Part shown: positions 23,166 to 31,621 of the stretch, piece by piece
Position numbering within the stretch: position 1 is the first letter of the stretch
Layout: every line of letters starts with the position of its first letter
Source: an uncultured Akkermansia sp.
GTDB lineage: Bacteria; Verrucomicrobiota; Verrucomicrobiia; Verrucomicrobiales; Akkermansiaceae
Length of the DNA: 34,698 bases
Assembly (NCBI GenBank): GCA_947626545.1
Contig: CANQSS010000023.1
Location: 1-34,698, forward strand
Direction: 5' to 3'
Notes under the pieces: model-generated
What the model saw: only the letters and a program-made list of their open reading frames with translations
Databases searched by the model: none
Told to the model about the DNA's origin: nothing
Position numbers and translations under genes: made by a program

Positions 23166-23194
23166 CCTATATGTATTCACTTTGCTGTTGTCAA
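23166..23194 (-). promoter_or_regulatory. Distal ilvC promoter, overlapping the argC -35
   Basis: Minus strand TTGACA (23194-23189), 17 bases, TATAGG (23171-23166). Predicted start near 23159, giving an ilvC leader of about 430 bases (22727-23159) that carries the 17-codon ORF. Its -35 shares bases with the divergent argC -35 TTGTCA. No known riboswitch class could be assigned to the leader. Confidence 0.55.
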
Positions 23195-23216
23195 TAGATG
23201 GGTTCCATGCTAGACT
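23188..23216 (+). promoter_or_regulatory. argC promoter, nearly leaderless geometry
   Basis: TTGTCA (23188-23193), 17 bases, TAGACT (23211-23216); ten bases later is the argC ATG (23227). The predicted transcript would have a leader of only a few bases. Confidence 0.55.
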
Positions 23217-23226
23217 TGAGCTCGTC

Positions 23227-24270
23227 ATGAAGAGGGTCAAGACAGCTGTAGTAGGTGCGAGTGGGTACACGGGGCAGGAACTGCTGCGCATTTTACTTCT
23301 ACACCCGGGGGTGGAACTGGTATGTGCTACCTCACGCCAGTATGAGGGCAAGGCACTCAGCGATATTTTTCCACGCTTTCGCGATGTACCTGGGGCCGAG
23401 CTGAAATTCTGTGGAGCCTCGGTAGAGAGTATCTTGAGCACGCCCCCCCAAGCCGCCTTTCTGGCCTTACCGCATGGAGTTTCCGTGGAGTACGGACGCG
23501 CCTTGGTGGAAGCTGGAGTGCGTGTGGTTGACTTGTCCGCTGATTTTCGCCTGAATGATCCCGCCGTGTACGAAGAATTTTACGGCAAACCGCACGCAGA
23601 TGTGCCGCTCATGCAAGAAGCCGTGTACGGCATGCCAGAATGGCATCGTGATCAGATTGCCCATGCCCGTATCGTGGGCTCGCCTGGGTGCTACCCGACC
23701 AGCATCATTCTGCCACTTGTTCCCCTGCTGCGCGCGAAACTCATTGAACCGGGAGGGATCATCGCCAACAGCCTTAGCGGCGTCTCCGGCGCCGGTCGCA
23801 AGGCAGATATCGCCTACCATTTCTGCGAATGTAATGAGAGCATGCGTTCCTACGGTGTACCGCGCCACCGTCATCTCTCCGAAATCGAGCAAGAGCTGTC
23901 TGCTGCTGCCGGCTGTCCACTGCGCATCACTTTCATCCCTCACCTCATGCCGGTCAACACAGGCATCCTTACCACCACAACTGCGCAGCTCGCTCCGGGA
24001 GTGTCGCTACAGCACATCACTGACTGTCTGGTGCAAGCCTATACCACCGCTCCTTTCGTGCGCTTGCTGGGCGCCGGTAAACCTGCCGACACCAAGAATG
24101 TGACGCGCACCAACTTCATTGATATCGGCTGGACGGTGGATGAGCGCACCGACCGTGTGATACTTATGAGTGCTGAGGACAACATTGTGAAGGGCGCGGG
24201 CGGCCAAGGTGTTCATGCCTTCAACATCATGTTTGGTCTGCCCGAAACTACCGGACTGATGCTGCTCTGA
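23227..24270 (+). CDS. argC: N-acetyl-gamma-glutamyl-phosphate reductase
   Basis: Third step of arginine biosynthesis: reduces N-acetylglutamyl phosphate to the semialdehyde with NADPH. 347 residues, type 1 length. NADP motif GASGYTG at 10-16, LALPHG at 80-84, nucleophile Cys155 in GSPGCYPT, and HRHLSEIEQ at 214-222 with the catalytic His. The ATG at 23227 fits the promoter and the family N-terminus; an upstream TTG at 23182 would precede the promoter -35. Divergent from ilvC. The regulator gene follows after 28 bases. Confidence 0.97.
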   Translation: MKRVKTAVVGASGYTGQELLRILLLHPGVELVCATSRQYEGKALSDIFPRFRDVPGAELKFCGASVESILSTPPQAAFLALPHGVSVEYGRALVEAGVRVVDLSADFRLNDPAVYEEFYGKPHADVPLMQEAVYGMPEWHRDQIAHARIVGSPGCYPTSIILPLVPLLRAKLIEPGGIIANSLSGVSGAGRKADIAYHFCECNESMRSYGVPRHRHLSEIEQELSAAAGCPLRITFIPHLMPVNTGILTTTTAQLAPGVSLQHITDCLVQAYTTAPFVRLLGAGKPADTKNVTRTNFIDIGWTVDERTDRVILMSAEDNIVKGAGGQGVHAFNIMFGLPETTGLMLL

Positions 24271-24298
24271 CCTCCACAAACTTCGCCGGCAAAGTATT

Positions 24299-25672
24299 AT
24301 GAAGCCTGTACTCCTCATTGTGGACGACGAACGCGCGACACGCAGTGTGCTCACCCAAGCGCTTGAGGATAATTACGAGGTGTACTCTGCTGCCAATACC
24401 AAGGTTGCACGCGATATCTTGAACAGTGAGCCCGTGGATATTTTGCTCACAGACCTACGACTCGGTGGAACGGAAACCGGCATGGATCTCATTGACTTTG
24501 CCCGCAAGAGCAATCAGCCGCCCACCTGCATTATGATGACAGCCTACGGCAGCCGCGATACTGCTGCCGAGGCAAAAAAACACGGCGCATACTATTTTTT
24601 GACCAAGCCACTGAACTTGGACGAAGTGGAGCTGCTACTGCGCCAAGCCTCGCACACTCGTAGTCTCGAAGCCCGCAACAACGAGCTCACTCGGCAACTA
24701 CGCCCCACCACTGGCTTGCAAGATATGCTGGGCGAAAGCCCTGCCATGCGCACCATCTTTGATCGCATTCGTCAAGTGGCGCCCACCAATGCTACGGTGC
24801 TCATCGAAGGTGAGACGGGAACAGGCAAGGAGTTGGTAGCACGCGCGCTACACACCCTTTCTCCGCGCAGCAATGCGAGATTTATGGCAGTCAACTGTGC
24901 CGCACTTTCACCTCAACTCATGGAAAGCGAGCTCTTCGGTCATGAAAAAGGCTCGTTCACCGGCGCCATGCAACGACGCATCGGACGGTTTGAGGAAGCC
25001 AACGGTGGCACGCTTTTCTTGGATGAAATTGGGGAGATGGACCTGGCTACGCAGGTGAAACTGCTGCGTGTGCTTGCTGAGCGTACTATTGAGCGTGTTG
25101 GTAGCAATGAACCCATCCCGGTGGACGTACGCATCGTGGCTGCAACTAACCGACGATTGCAAGATATGGTGAACGTTGGCACATTCCGCCAAGATTTATT
25201 TCAGCGCCTCAATGTAGTGGATTTGCAGCTTCCTCCCCTCCGCGAGCGTGCCGGGGATATTGTGCTCATGGCAAACTCCTTCCTCCAACACTTTTGCCAA
25301 GAGAACCATAAACCTCCCATGAATCTGAGTCGCGCATCTCTTGAAAGACTGCGCAGGTTTGACTGGCCCGGTAATGTGCGTCAGCTGCGCACGGCTATCG
25401 AACACGCCGTGGTCATGTGTGAAGGCAGCACTATTTCCCCACGTGACCTTCCCGACTACCTTCAGCTTTCTACTCCCCCTCGCACAATCGACGCCCCTGC
25501 GTCCAGTCAGGCAGAGGCAGATTTCAACTTGGCGGCACTGGAAAAACGTACCATCATTGCCGCACTGCGCGCCGCAAAAGGAAGCCGCAGCAAGGCAGCG
25601 GAACTGCTCGGCATCAGCCGCCGAACTCTCCAACGCAAAATTTCGACCTATCCCGATGTTACTCCATTATGA
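24299..25672 (+). CDS. NtrC-family sigma-54-dependent response regulator
   Basis: A 457-residue three-domain activator. Receiver domain 1-120: acidic pair Asp9/Asp10, phospho-acceptor Asp52 in LLTDLRL, Lys103. AAA+ domain about 140-370: Walker A GETGTGKE (171-178), the sigma-54 contact loop reads GSFTGA (218-223) for the usual GAFTGA, Walker B GTLFLDEIGE, and arginine-finger region LPPLRERAGD. Fis-type HTH at 428-448 (RSKAAELLGISRRTLQRKIS). No histidine kinase is adjacent, so it is an orphan here. Its stop overlaps the xseB start (ATGA). Target genes are unknown. Confidence 0.95.
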   Translation: MKPVLLIVDDERATRSVLTQALEDNYEVYSAANTKVARDILNSEPVDILLTDLRLGGTETGMDLIDFARKSNQPPTCIMMTAYGSRDTAAEAKKHGAYYFLTKPLNLDEVELLLRQASHTRSLEARNNELTRQLRPTTGLQDMLGESPAMRTIFDRIRQVAPTNATVLIEGETGTGKELVARALHTLSPRSNARFMAVNCAALSPQLMESELFGHEKGSFTGAMQRRIGRFEEANGGTLFLDEIGEMDLATQVKLLRVLAERTIERVGSNEPIPVDVRIVAATNRRLQDMVNVGTFRQDLFQRLNVVDLQLPPLRERAGDIVLMANSFLQHFCQENHKPPMNLSRASLERLRRFDWPGNVRQLRTAIEHAVVMCEGSTISPRDLPDYLQLSTPPRTIDAPASSQAEADFNLAALEKRTIIAALRAAKGSRSKAAELLGISRRTLQRKISTYPDVTPL

Positions 25673-25944
25673 CTACCTCAGCAACAAAGAAACAACCTAT
25701 CCGCTTCGAACAAGCCATGTCCCGCTTGGAGCAAATCATCCAACTCCTCGATAATCCCGAAACCGGGCTGGAAGAGATGATACCGCTTGTGGAGGAAGGG
25801 CTTTCACTTATCCGCAGCAGCAAAGAACTGCTGAAAAACGCAGAATTACGCATCCGAACCTTGGAAAATCCTCAGGAGACTGCCCCCGAAGCTACTCCTC
25901 CGCAACCTGCCCCGCAGAACGACGATGGATTCTCCCTACAATGA
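25669..25944 (+). CDS. xseB: Exodeoxyribonuclease VII small subunit
   Basis: A 91-residue helical protein with the XseB pattern: IRFEQAMSRLEQIIQLLDNP, LEEMIPLVEEGLSLIR, LLKNAELRIRTLE. The Pro/Ala-rich C-terminal tail (APEATPPQPAPQ) is variable in the family. It partners XseA (not in the window) in exonuclease VII. It overlaps the regulator by 4 bases (ATGA) and dxs by 20 bases. Confidence 0.92.
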   Translation: MTTSATKKQPIRFEQAMSRLEQIIQLLDNPETGLEEMIPLVEEGLSLIRSSKELLKNAELRIRTLENPQETAPEATPPQPAPQNDDGFSLQ

Positions 25945-27838
25945 GAAGCAGAGCGAACGTCTGCTAGCCGGCATCCACTCTCCAGCAGATGTAAAAGCCC
26001 TGCCGGAGAACTGCTTACCAAGGCTTGCGGTAGAAATACGCGAGCTGCTCATTAGCACGCTCTCCAACACCGGTGGGCACTTGGCTCCTAACCTTGGTGT
26101 TGTCGAACTTAGCATTGCTCTGCACCGCGTTTTTGAAACTCCTAAGGACAAAATTCTCTTTGATGTTTCTCACCAGAGCTACATCCACAAAATACTCACC
26201 GGCCGCGCAGAGCGCCTGAATACGATTCGTCAGTTTGGCGGTCTCTCCGGCTTCACAAAACGCTCCGAATCTGAACACGATGCTTACGGCGCAGGACATG
26301 CTGGCACGGCTCTCTCTGCCGCCCTTGGCATGGCCGCTGCACGCGATTTAAGTGGCGAAGATTACCATGTGGTCGCTGTGGCGGGTGATGGTGCTTTCAC
26401 CTGCGGCACCACACTGGAGGCTCTCAATAGCATAGCCTCTACCACTCGCCGATTCATCGTTGTGCTCAATGACAATGAATGGAGTATTGATAAAAATGTG
26501 GGAGCCCTTTCGCGCTATTTTTCCTCACTTCAGGAAACACAAGCTTACACATGGCTCAAGGAGCGTGCCAACTATTTTTTGCAAAACCTCGCTGGAGATA
26601 AAATGCGCGAGCAGGCGGTGAGGCTTATGACGGCGGCTCGTAGTCTTATCTCCCCGCTGAGTTTCTTCCGCGAGCTTGGTCTCACCTACTACGGTCCTAT
26701 CGATGGGCACAATATTCGCCGCTTAGAGCGCGTGCTGCGCCTCATTTCTCGCCACAACGAACCGGCTATCCTGCACATCATTACTCGCAAGGGCATGGGG
26801 TATGAACCAGCCATGCAGGATCCCACCAAATTCCACGGCATCGGCAAATACAACGTGGAAAGTGGAGAGACCGGTCGCAGCGCACGCACGTACTCGGAAG
26901 TTTTCGGCACATGCCTGACCAACATGGCAGATGCGGATGACAAAATACTTGCGCTCACCGCTGCCATGCCTAGCGGCACCAAGTTGGATATCTTCCGCCA
27001 ACGCCACCCCAAGCGTTTTTTCGATACCGGCATCGCCGAAGAACATGCCGCTATCTTTTCTTGTGGTCTCGCCACCCAAGGCTTTAAGCCATACTTGGCT
27101 ATCTATTCTACTTTCATGCAACGCTGCGTGGATATGATCGAGCATGATGCAGCCTTGCAATCTCTCCCCGTGCGCTTTTGCATGGATCGCGCGGGGCTCT
27201 CCCCAGACGATGGTCCAACCCATCATGGCCTTTTTGACATCGCTATGATGCGAGCCATTCCAAATCTGGTGATGATGCAGCCTAAGGATGAAGCTGAACT
27301 CTGTCACATGCTCGTCACCATGAATGGTATCAACGACCGTCCCAGCGTTATACGCTACCCGCGTGGTGAGGGAGAAGGCGTTCCCCTGCCTGATCGGCCA
27401 CATCCCCTGCCCCTCGGCCGAGCTGAAGTACTGCACGATGCCCCTGATGCCCCGGTGGCTCTTATCGCCTTGGGCAACATGAACAGTCTGGCAACCCAAG
27501 TACGAGAACTACTAGCACAGCATGGAGTGCAGGCTGTACACATTAACGCTCGTTTTATTAAACCGCTGGACGAGAATCTCCTGCTCTGTCAGGCGCGCAC
27601 CGGTCGCCTGCTTGTCACGCTAGAAGATCATGTGGTAGCCGGCGGTTTCGGCTCTGCAGTGGGTGAGCTTCTTCAACGTGAACACGAGACAGCGGATGTG
27701 CTCTGCATCGGCTGGCCAGATACCTTTGTAGAGCACGGCAAGCTCCATCAACTGCGTGAGCTGCACGGACTGACGACAAGTGCCGTCTGCAACCGAATCC
27801 TGCAGCGACTGCAGTCGCCTACCCCTGCAGCATCATGA
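25925..27838 (+). CDS. dxs: 1-deoxy-D-xylulose-5-phosphate synthase
   Basis: First enzyme of the methylerythritol-phosphate isoprenoid pathway; joins pyruvate and glyceraldehyde 3-phosphate with thiamine diphosphate. 637 residues, normal length. TGGHLAPNLGVVEL carries the conserved His. The thiamine-diphosphate motif runs from GDGAFTCGTTLEALN to NDNEWSID. HGIGKYN follows, the catalytic Glu is in GIAEEHA, and the transketolase pyrimidine-domain segment is DDGPTHHGLFDI. DVSHQSYIHKILTGR departs slightly from the usual DVGHQAYPHKILTGR. The start overlaps xseB by 20 bases and its TGA overlaps the recO ATG. Confidence 0.96.
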   Translation: MDSPYNEKQSERLLAGIHSPADVKALPENCLPRLAVEIRELLISTLSNTGGHLAPNLGVVELSIALHRVFETPKDKILFDVSHQSYIHKILTGRAERLNTIRQFGGLSGFTKRSESEHDAYGAGHAGTALSAALGMAAARDLSGEDYHVVAVAGDGAFTCGTTLEALNSIASTTRRFIVVLNDNEWSIDKNVGALSRYFSSLQETQAYTWLKERANYFLQNLAGDKMREQAVRLMTAARSLISPLSFFRELGLTYYGPIDGHNIRRLERVLRLISRHNEPAILHIITRKGMGYEPAMQDPTKFHGIGKYNVESGETGRSARTYSEVFGTCLTNMADADDKILALTAAMPSGTKLDIFRQRHPKRFFDTGIAEEHAAIFSCGLATQGFKPYLAIYSTFMQRCVDMIEHDAALQSLPVRFCMDRAGLSPDDGPTHHGLFDIAMMRAIPNLVMMQPKDEAELCHMLVTMNGINDRPSVIRYPRGEGEGVPLPDRPHPLPLGRAEVLHDAPDAPVALIALGNMNSLATQVRELLAQHGVQAVHINARFIKPLDENLLLCQARTGRLLVTLEDHVVAGGFGSAVGELLQREHETADVLCIGWPDTFVEHGKLHQLRELHGLTTSAVCNRILQRLQSPTPAAS

Positions 27839-28368
27839 CCGAGCACGACACCGGTACTGTACTGCGTTTCTTTCCGCTGGGGGAGCATGGCGCTGTAGTG
27901 TGCTGGTGTACCACGAACCACGGCATAATACGCACCGCTGCGCGCAGCCTGCTCAAGCCCGGCAGTGAGTTGAGTGGCGTTGTTGACCTCTTTCACGAGT
28001 GCGAGCTTGTGTTCCGCTCCCCTTCAAAAAGCGATTTATGTTCACTAAGCTCGGCGGATCTGCTCACACCGCGTCTGGGTCTGCGCTCGCAACTCACACG
28101 TCTGCGTCTAGCCGGGTACATGGCACAGCTGCTCATAAGTACCGTTGAATCCGGTGCCGGCGAACCGCAGTGGCATGCCCTTATCTCCGGTGCACTGGAT
28201 TATGCGGCAAACAATCCGCCGCGTGCGGAAATTCTACTGCACTTCGAAAGGCGTTTAGCAGAGTTACACGGTTTGTACCCCGCTGATGTGGAGCCACACG
28301 CCGCACTACTGCGTCATTTTAACCACCTGCCTGCCGGCAGGAGGGAGCTACTGCACGCTATGCGCTAA
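27835..28368 (+). CDS. recO: RecO-like DNA repair protein, short form
   Basis: N-terminal OB-fold pattern of RecO: TGTVLRFFPLGEHGAVVCWC, then HGIIRTAARSLLKPGSELSG, FHECELVF, followed by the helical domain (LRSQLTRLRLAGYMAQLL). RecO helps RecR load RecA at gaps. At 177 residues it is about 60 shorter than typical RecO, and the Cys-rich zinc segment near the C-terminus is absent. The frame ends cleanly with the next gene 12 bases on, so this looks like a real short version. ATGA overlap with dxs. Confidence 0.8.
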   Translation: MTEHDTGTVLRFFPLGEHGAVVCWCTTNHGIIRTAARSLLKPGSELSGVVDLFHECELVFRSPSKSDLCSLSSADLLTPRLGLRSQLTRLRLAGYMAQLLISTVESGAGEPQWHALISGALDYAANNPPRAEILLHFERRLAELHGLYPADVEPHAALLRHFNHLPAGRRELLHAMR

Positions 28369-28380
28369 CCATAGATACTT

Positions 28381-29490
28381 ATGCAAACTTCACCCCCTCG
28401 AGTTATTTCCATTGATGCTTTGCGCGGAGCAGATATGCTGCTGCTCTGCGGCGGGGCAAGCCTGCTTTGCTCCCTCTCCCCATGGCTAGGTGGAGAGGAG
28501 CTTCGTCGTCAGCTTACTCATGCCGCCTGGGGACAGTCCCTCACTTGCTGGGATTTGGTGATGCCGCTTTTCATCTTCATTGTCGGCGTGGGCATGCCCT
28601 TTGCCTTTGCATCTTACCGTGCTCGCGGCTGTGGGATCGGGAGAATCTTGTGGCGTATTGTGCGCCGCTGCGTGCTACTCTTTCTGCTCGGCATGCTGGT
28701 ACAGGGTCATTTAACCAGCGCAGACCCTGCTCGTATGAGCCTTTTCTGCAATACTCTGCAAGCCATCGCGGAGGGCTATCTTATCGCCTCTATCTGCCTG
28801 CTTTTCGGTGGAGTGCGCACGCAGCTGCTCACCTGTCTCTCCTGCCTGGCACTCTACTGGGTCGCCCTGCGCTTCATTCCGTACGCCTCTTCTCCACCTG
28901 GGCTTTTCCTGCCAAACGACAACTTGGCCTTCTTCATCGACTGCACTCTGCAGGGGCATTGGCAAGATGGCACTCCTTACACATGGATTCTCACGGCACT
29001 CTCCTTTGGCGCACTCACCTTGCTGGGCGTACTCGCGGGGCAAACACTGCGCCACGCTACCCCGGGAAAGCGTTGCTCTCTTATCTTGACGGGTGCGGGG
29101 CTGCTTTGCTTGCTGGCCGGGCATTTGCTGAGCTACGATACTCCCATCATCAAGCACATCTACACCACCAGCATGACGCTATGGGCGGCGGGTTGGTGCT
29201 TCTTACTGCTCGCCCTCTTTCATCTCATCTTTGATTTGCATCCTGCCGCTGCTCGCTTTGCCACTCCCTTGCGTGTGTTTGGTTGCAACGCAATTTTGGC
29301 CTACCTGCTCACCCAGACTCCCGGTATCGGCGGTATTTCCCTCTGGCAGGGGATCTGCACCCCGCTCTTTGGCGCACTGTGCTCTTACGCTGGCTCGGCT
29401 GCGCCTGCTGCCGCCGATTTCTGTACGCTTGCAGCTCTCTTTTCTCTCCTTCTTTTCCTCTACCGTCAGCGCATCTTTCTACGCGTGTGA
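28381..29490 (+). CDS. HGSNAT/YeiB-like multi-span membrane acyltransferase
   Basis: A 369-residue protein with about ten membrane helices. It starts with ISIDALRGADMLLL (near 9-22), the N-terminal signature of heparan-alpha-glucosaminide N-acetyltransferase-like and DUF5009/DUF1624 proteins, followed by WDLVMPLFIFIVGVGMPFAF (57-76), where the Asp lies in the first membrane block. Such proteins may acetylate glycans across the membrane using acetyl-CoA. The substrate is not known; amino-sugar acetylation would fit a mucin or cell-envelope context. It is the last gene of the regulator-xseB-dxs-recO series, with no terminator visible before the guaA promoter. Confidence 0.85.
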   Translation: MQTSPPRVISIDALRGADMLLLCGGASLLCSLSPWLGGEELRRQLTHAAWGQSLTCWDLVMPLFIFIVGVGMPFAFASYRARGCGIGRILWRIVRRCVLLFLLGMLVQGHLTSADPARMSLFCNTLQAIAEGYLIASICLLFGGVRTQLLTCLSCLALYWVALRFIPYASSPPGLFLPNDNLAFFIDCTLQGHWQDGTPYTWILTALSFGALTLLGVLAGQTLRHATPGKRCSLILTGAGLLCLLAGHLLSYDTPIIKHIYTTSMTLWAAGWCFLLLALFHLIFDLHPAAARFATPLRVFGCNAILAYLLTQTPGIGGISLWQGICTPLFGALCSYAGSAAPAAADFCTLAALFSLLLFLYRQRIFLRV

Positions 29491-29506
29491 TTGCCGCACG
29501 CAAAGC

Positions 29507-29536
29507 TTGACAATGCCGGGTCTCCATCTGTATGAT
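29507..29536 (+). promoter_or_regulatory. guaA promoter, leaderless geometry
   Basis: TTGACA (29507-29512), 18 bases, TATGAT (29531-29536): a near-consensus housekeeping promoter inside the 55-base gap after the acyltransferase. The guaA ATG lies only 9 bases after the -10, so the transcript should start within about three bases of the start codon. Confidence 0.65.
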
Positions 29537-29545
29537 GGGCGCGAC

Positions 29546-31072
29546 ATGATAACTCCGCAGCATCTCGTCGCCGTCATTGATTATGGTTCTCAGTACACCC
29601 AGCTGATCGTCAGGCGCGTGCGCGAACTTGGTTTTTTGGCGAAGCTGTACACACCTGAGGAATTGGATGAGGTCGTGGAACCGGGTGCCATCATCCTTTC
29701 CGGCGGCCCACGCAGTACCTCCGAGCCGGATGCTCCGGATATCGACTTCGCCAAACTGATCTCCTTCCATGTACCGGTGCTGGGCGTATGCTACGGCATG
29801 CAGCTGCTCAATATCAAGACCGGCGGCACGGTGCGCCCCAGCAATAAGCGAGAATACGGTCCTGCAGCACTGCTGCCTGAGTCGGATTGTAAACTTTTTG
29901 AAGGTGTATCGGCCTCGTCACAAGTGTGGATGAGCCACTCTGACACCGTTGATCACCTAGCTGACGGTTGCAGGATAATTGCCCGCAACAGCGAAGGCGT
30001 GCCCGTGGCATTACAATGGGGAGAATCCATGTTTGGCATCCAATTCCACCCGGAGGTCACCCATTCGCATGAGGGGCGCACCATCCTGCGCAACTTTCTC
30101 TCCTGCGCCCCACATCTCGCCCCCTTTGACATCGGCGATTTCAGGCGCGAACTCATCACAGAAATTCGCCAAAAAGTCGGCGACCGGCAGGTAGTGTGCG
30201 GTGTGTCCGGCGGCGTGGACAGCACAGTGCTTGCCGTGTTGTTGCACGAGGCCGGAGTGAACGCGCGATTCATCTTCGTGGACAACGGTCTTCTACGCAA
30301 AAATGAGGCACAGGAGGTGCAAGACAACTTCCGCCGTATGGGCGTAGAGATAGAAACCGTGGATGCTTCTGATCGCTTTCTGGAAGCGCTGAGAGGCGAA
30401 ACCGCCCCGGAGAAAAAGCGCCGCATCATCGGAACACTTTTCATTGATGTATTCTGGGATGCCGTGGGGGATGCTGAGATGCTCGCGCAAGGCACGCTCT
30501 ACCCGGATGTCATTGAAAGTGCTTCCAACGCCAAGAGTAAAGCCTCCGTCATTAAGACCCACCATAATCGCGTGGAACGCGTACTCAAGTTGCAAGAGCA
30601 GGGCAAGGTGATTGAACCGCTCGCTTTCCTCTTCAAGGACGAGGTACGCGCGCTAGGTGCGTCCATGGGCATACCCCATGATATCCTGTGGCGTCACCCC
30701 TTCCCGGGTCCCGGACTGGCAGTACGCTGTCCCGGAGAGGTGACAAAAGACAAGCTGGACATCATCCGCGACAGTGATGCCATCTTCATCTCCACCCTGC
30801 GCAAATGGGGCTGGTACGACAAATGCTGGCAAGCTTACGCCGGACTCATTCCGGTAAAAACTGTGGGTGTGAAGGGCGATGAACGCTCTTACGAGTTTGC
30901 CACCAACCTGCGAGCCATCATCTCCGAGGATGCCATGACTGCCGACTGGGTTCAACTGCCCTATGATCTGCTGCGCGAGGTATCCAACCGCATCCTCAAC
31001 GAGGTGAAGGGAACCAACCGCGTGCTCTACGATGTGAGTACCAAACCTCCTGCATCCATCGAGTGGGAGTAA
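29546..31072 (+). CDS. guaA: GMP synthase (glutamine-hydrolysing)
   Basis: Converts XMP to GMP using ATP and glutamine. 508 residues from the ATG at 29546; the frame is open far upstream through the acyltransferase gene, but the homologous region starts at HLVAVIDYGSQYTQLIVRRV. The amidotransferase triad is Cys82 in GVCYGMQ, His168 and Glu170 in QFHPEVTH. The ATP-pyrophosphatase P-loop is SGGVDS (221-226). The C-terminal dimerisation domain ends in YDVSTKPPASIEWE, as in nearly all GuaA. Fully intact. Single-gene transcription from its own promoter is likely, with the lipoprotein gene downstream. Confidence 0.97.
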   Translation: MITPQHLVAVIDYGSQYTQLIVRRVRELGFLAKLYTPEELDEVVEPGAIILSGGPRSTSEPDAPDIDFAKLISFHVPVLGVCYGMQLLNIKTGGTVRPSNKREYGPAALLPESDCKLFEGVSASSQVWMSHSDTVDHLADGCRIIARNSEGVPVALQWGESMFGIQFHPEVTHSHEGRTILRNFLSCAPHLAPFDIGDFRRELITEIRQKVGDRQVVCGVSGGVDSTVLAVLLHEAGVNARFIFVDNGLLRKNEAQEVQDNFRRMGVEIETVDASDRFLEALRGETAPEKKRRIIGTLFIDVFWDAVGDAEMLAQGTLYPDVIESASNAKSKASVIKTHHNRVERVLKLQEQGKVIEPLAFLFKDEVRALGASMGIPHDILWRHPFPGPGLAVRCPGEVTKDKLDIIRDSDAIFISTLRKWGWYDKCWQAYAGLIPVKTVGVKGDERSYEFATNLRAIISEDAMTADWVQLPYDLLREVSNRILNEVKGTNRVLYDVSTKPPASIEWE

Positions 31073-31090
31073 TTGTCCCGCGCACGAGTC

Positions 31091-31621
31091 ATGAGAAATT
31101 TGTCGATGAGAGTGCTTGTGCTATGTACGGCGATTGTGCTGCTCTGCCAGTGCAACACGTTGGAAGACGATTGCCGAGCTGTGGCCCAGCGTGAAGCCGA
31201 AATTGCCCGGGAAACCCCGGGGGATTACTATGTGGGAAGGCGATACTATCTGCCCTATACCCGATTTTGGGGCTATCTGCGCAGGCCGGGTGAAAGCTGG
31301 CGCAAGGCCAAACTCGTGATCATGGATGAATCCATAGTGCACAACCCAGACCGCGGCTACGAACCTCCCGTAAAAGGGGCTATCTTCGGCTTTGACCAGA
31401 ACTATGAGTACCTCCTCTCCGGATCCTACACCGGCGAGATGGCTTATGATCCCAGCACAGACCAAATACTGCCCGTATTTCGCCCCACCCAATTCACCGT
31501 GCGCGACAAAAAGCCAGGCTTCCTCTTTGTGCCATCCGAGAAGTACGCGCCGGACTACGTTACAATTCGCCCGCTGCTCATCCCGAATCCGGAGTCCTGC
31601 CGTCAGGCTATGGCTGAGTAA
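31091..31621 (+). CDS. Lipoprotein of unknown function
   Basis: The 176-residue protein starts MRNLSMRVLVLCTAIVLLCQ and has a lipobox LLCQC, so it is probably lipid-anchored. ATG 31091 is used; ATG 31106 is also possible and a TTG at 31073 is unlikely. The mature part is rich in aromatic residues (DYYVGRRYYLPYTRFWGYLR) and has FGFDQNYEYLLSGSYTGEMA, but I recognise no family. It starts 18 bases after guaA. Its TAA directly abuts the stop codon of the convergent exbD gene, with no bases between. Confidence 0.75.
   Translation: MRNLSMRVLVLCTAIVLLCQCNTLEDDCRAVAQREAEIARETPGDYYVGRRYYLPYTRFWGYLRRPGESWRKAKLVIMDESIVHNPDRGYEPPVKGAIFGFDQNYEYLLSGSYTGEMAYDPSTDQILPVFRPTQFTVRDKKPGFLFVPSEKYAPDYVTIRPLLIPNPESCRQAMAE

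Noticed and set aside
26723..27499. 258-codon minus-strand frame inside dxs
   Set aside because: Shadow frame of dxs; no motif or ribosome binding site.
29231..29545. Long N-terminal extension of GuaA
   Set aside because: It overlaps the acyltransferase gene in another frame and precedes the promoter; GuaA homology begins right after 29546.
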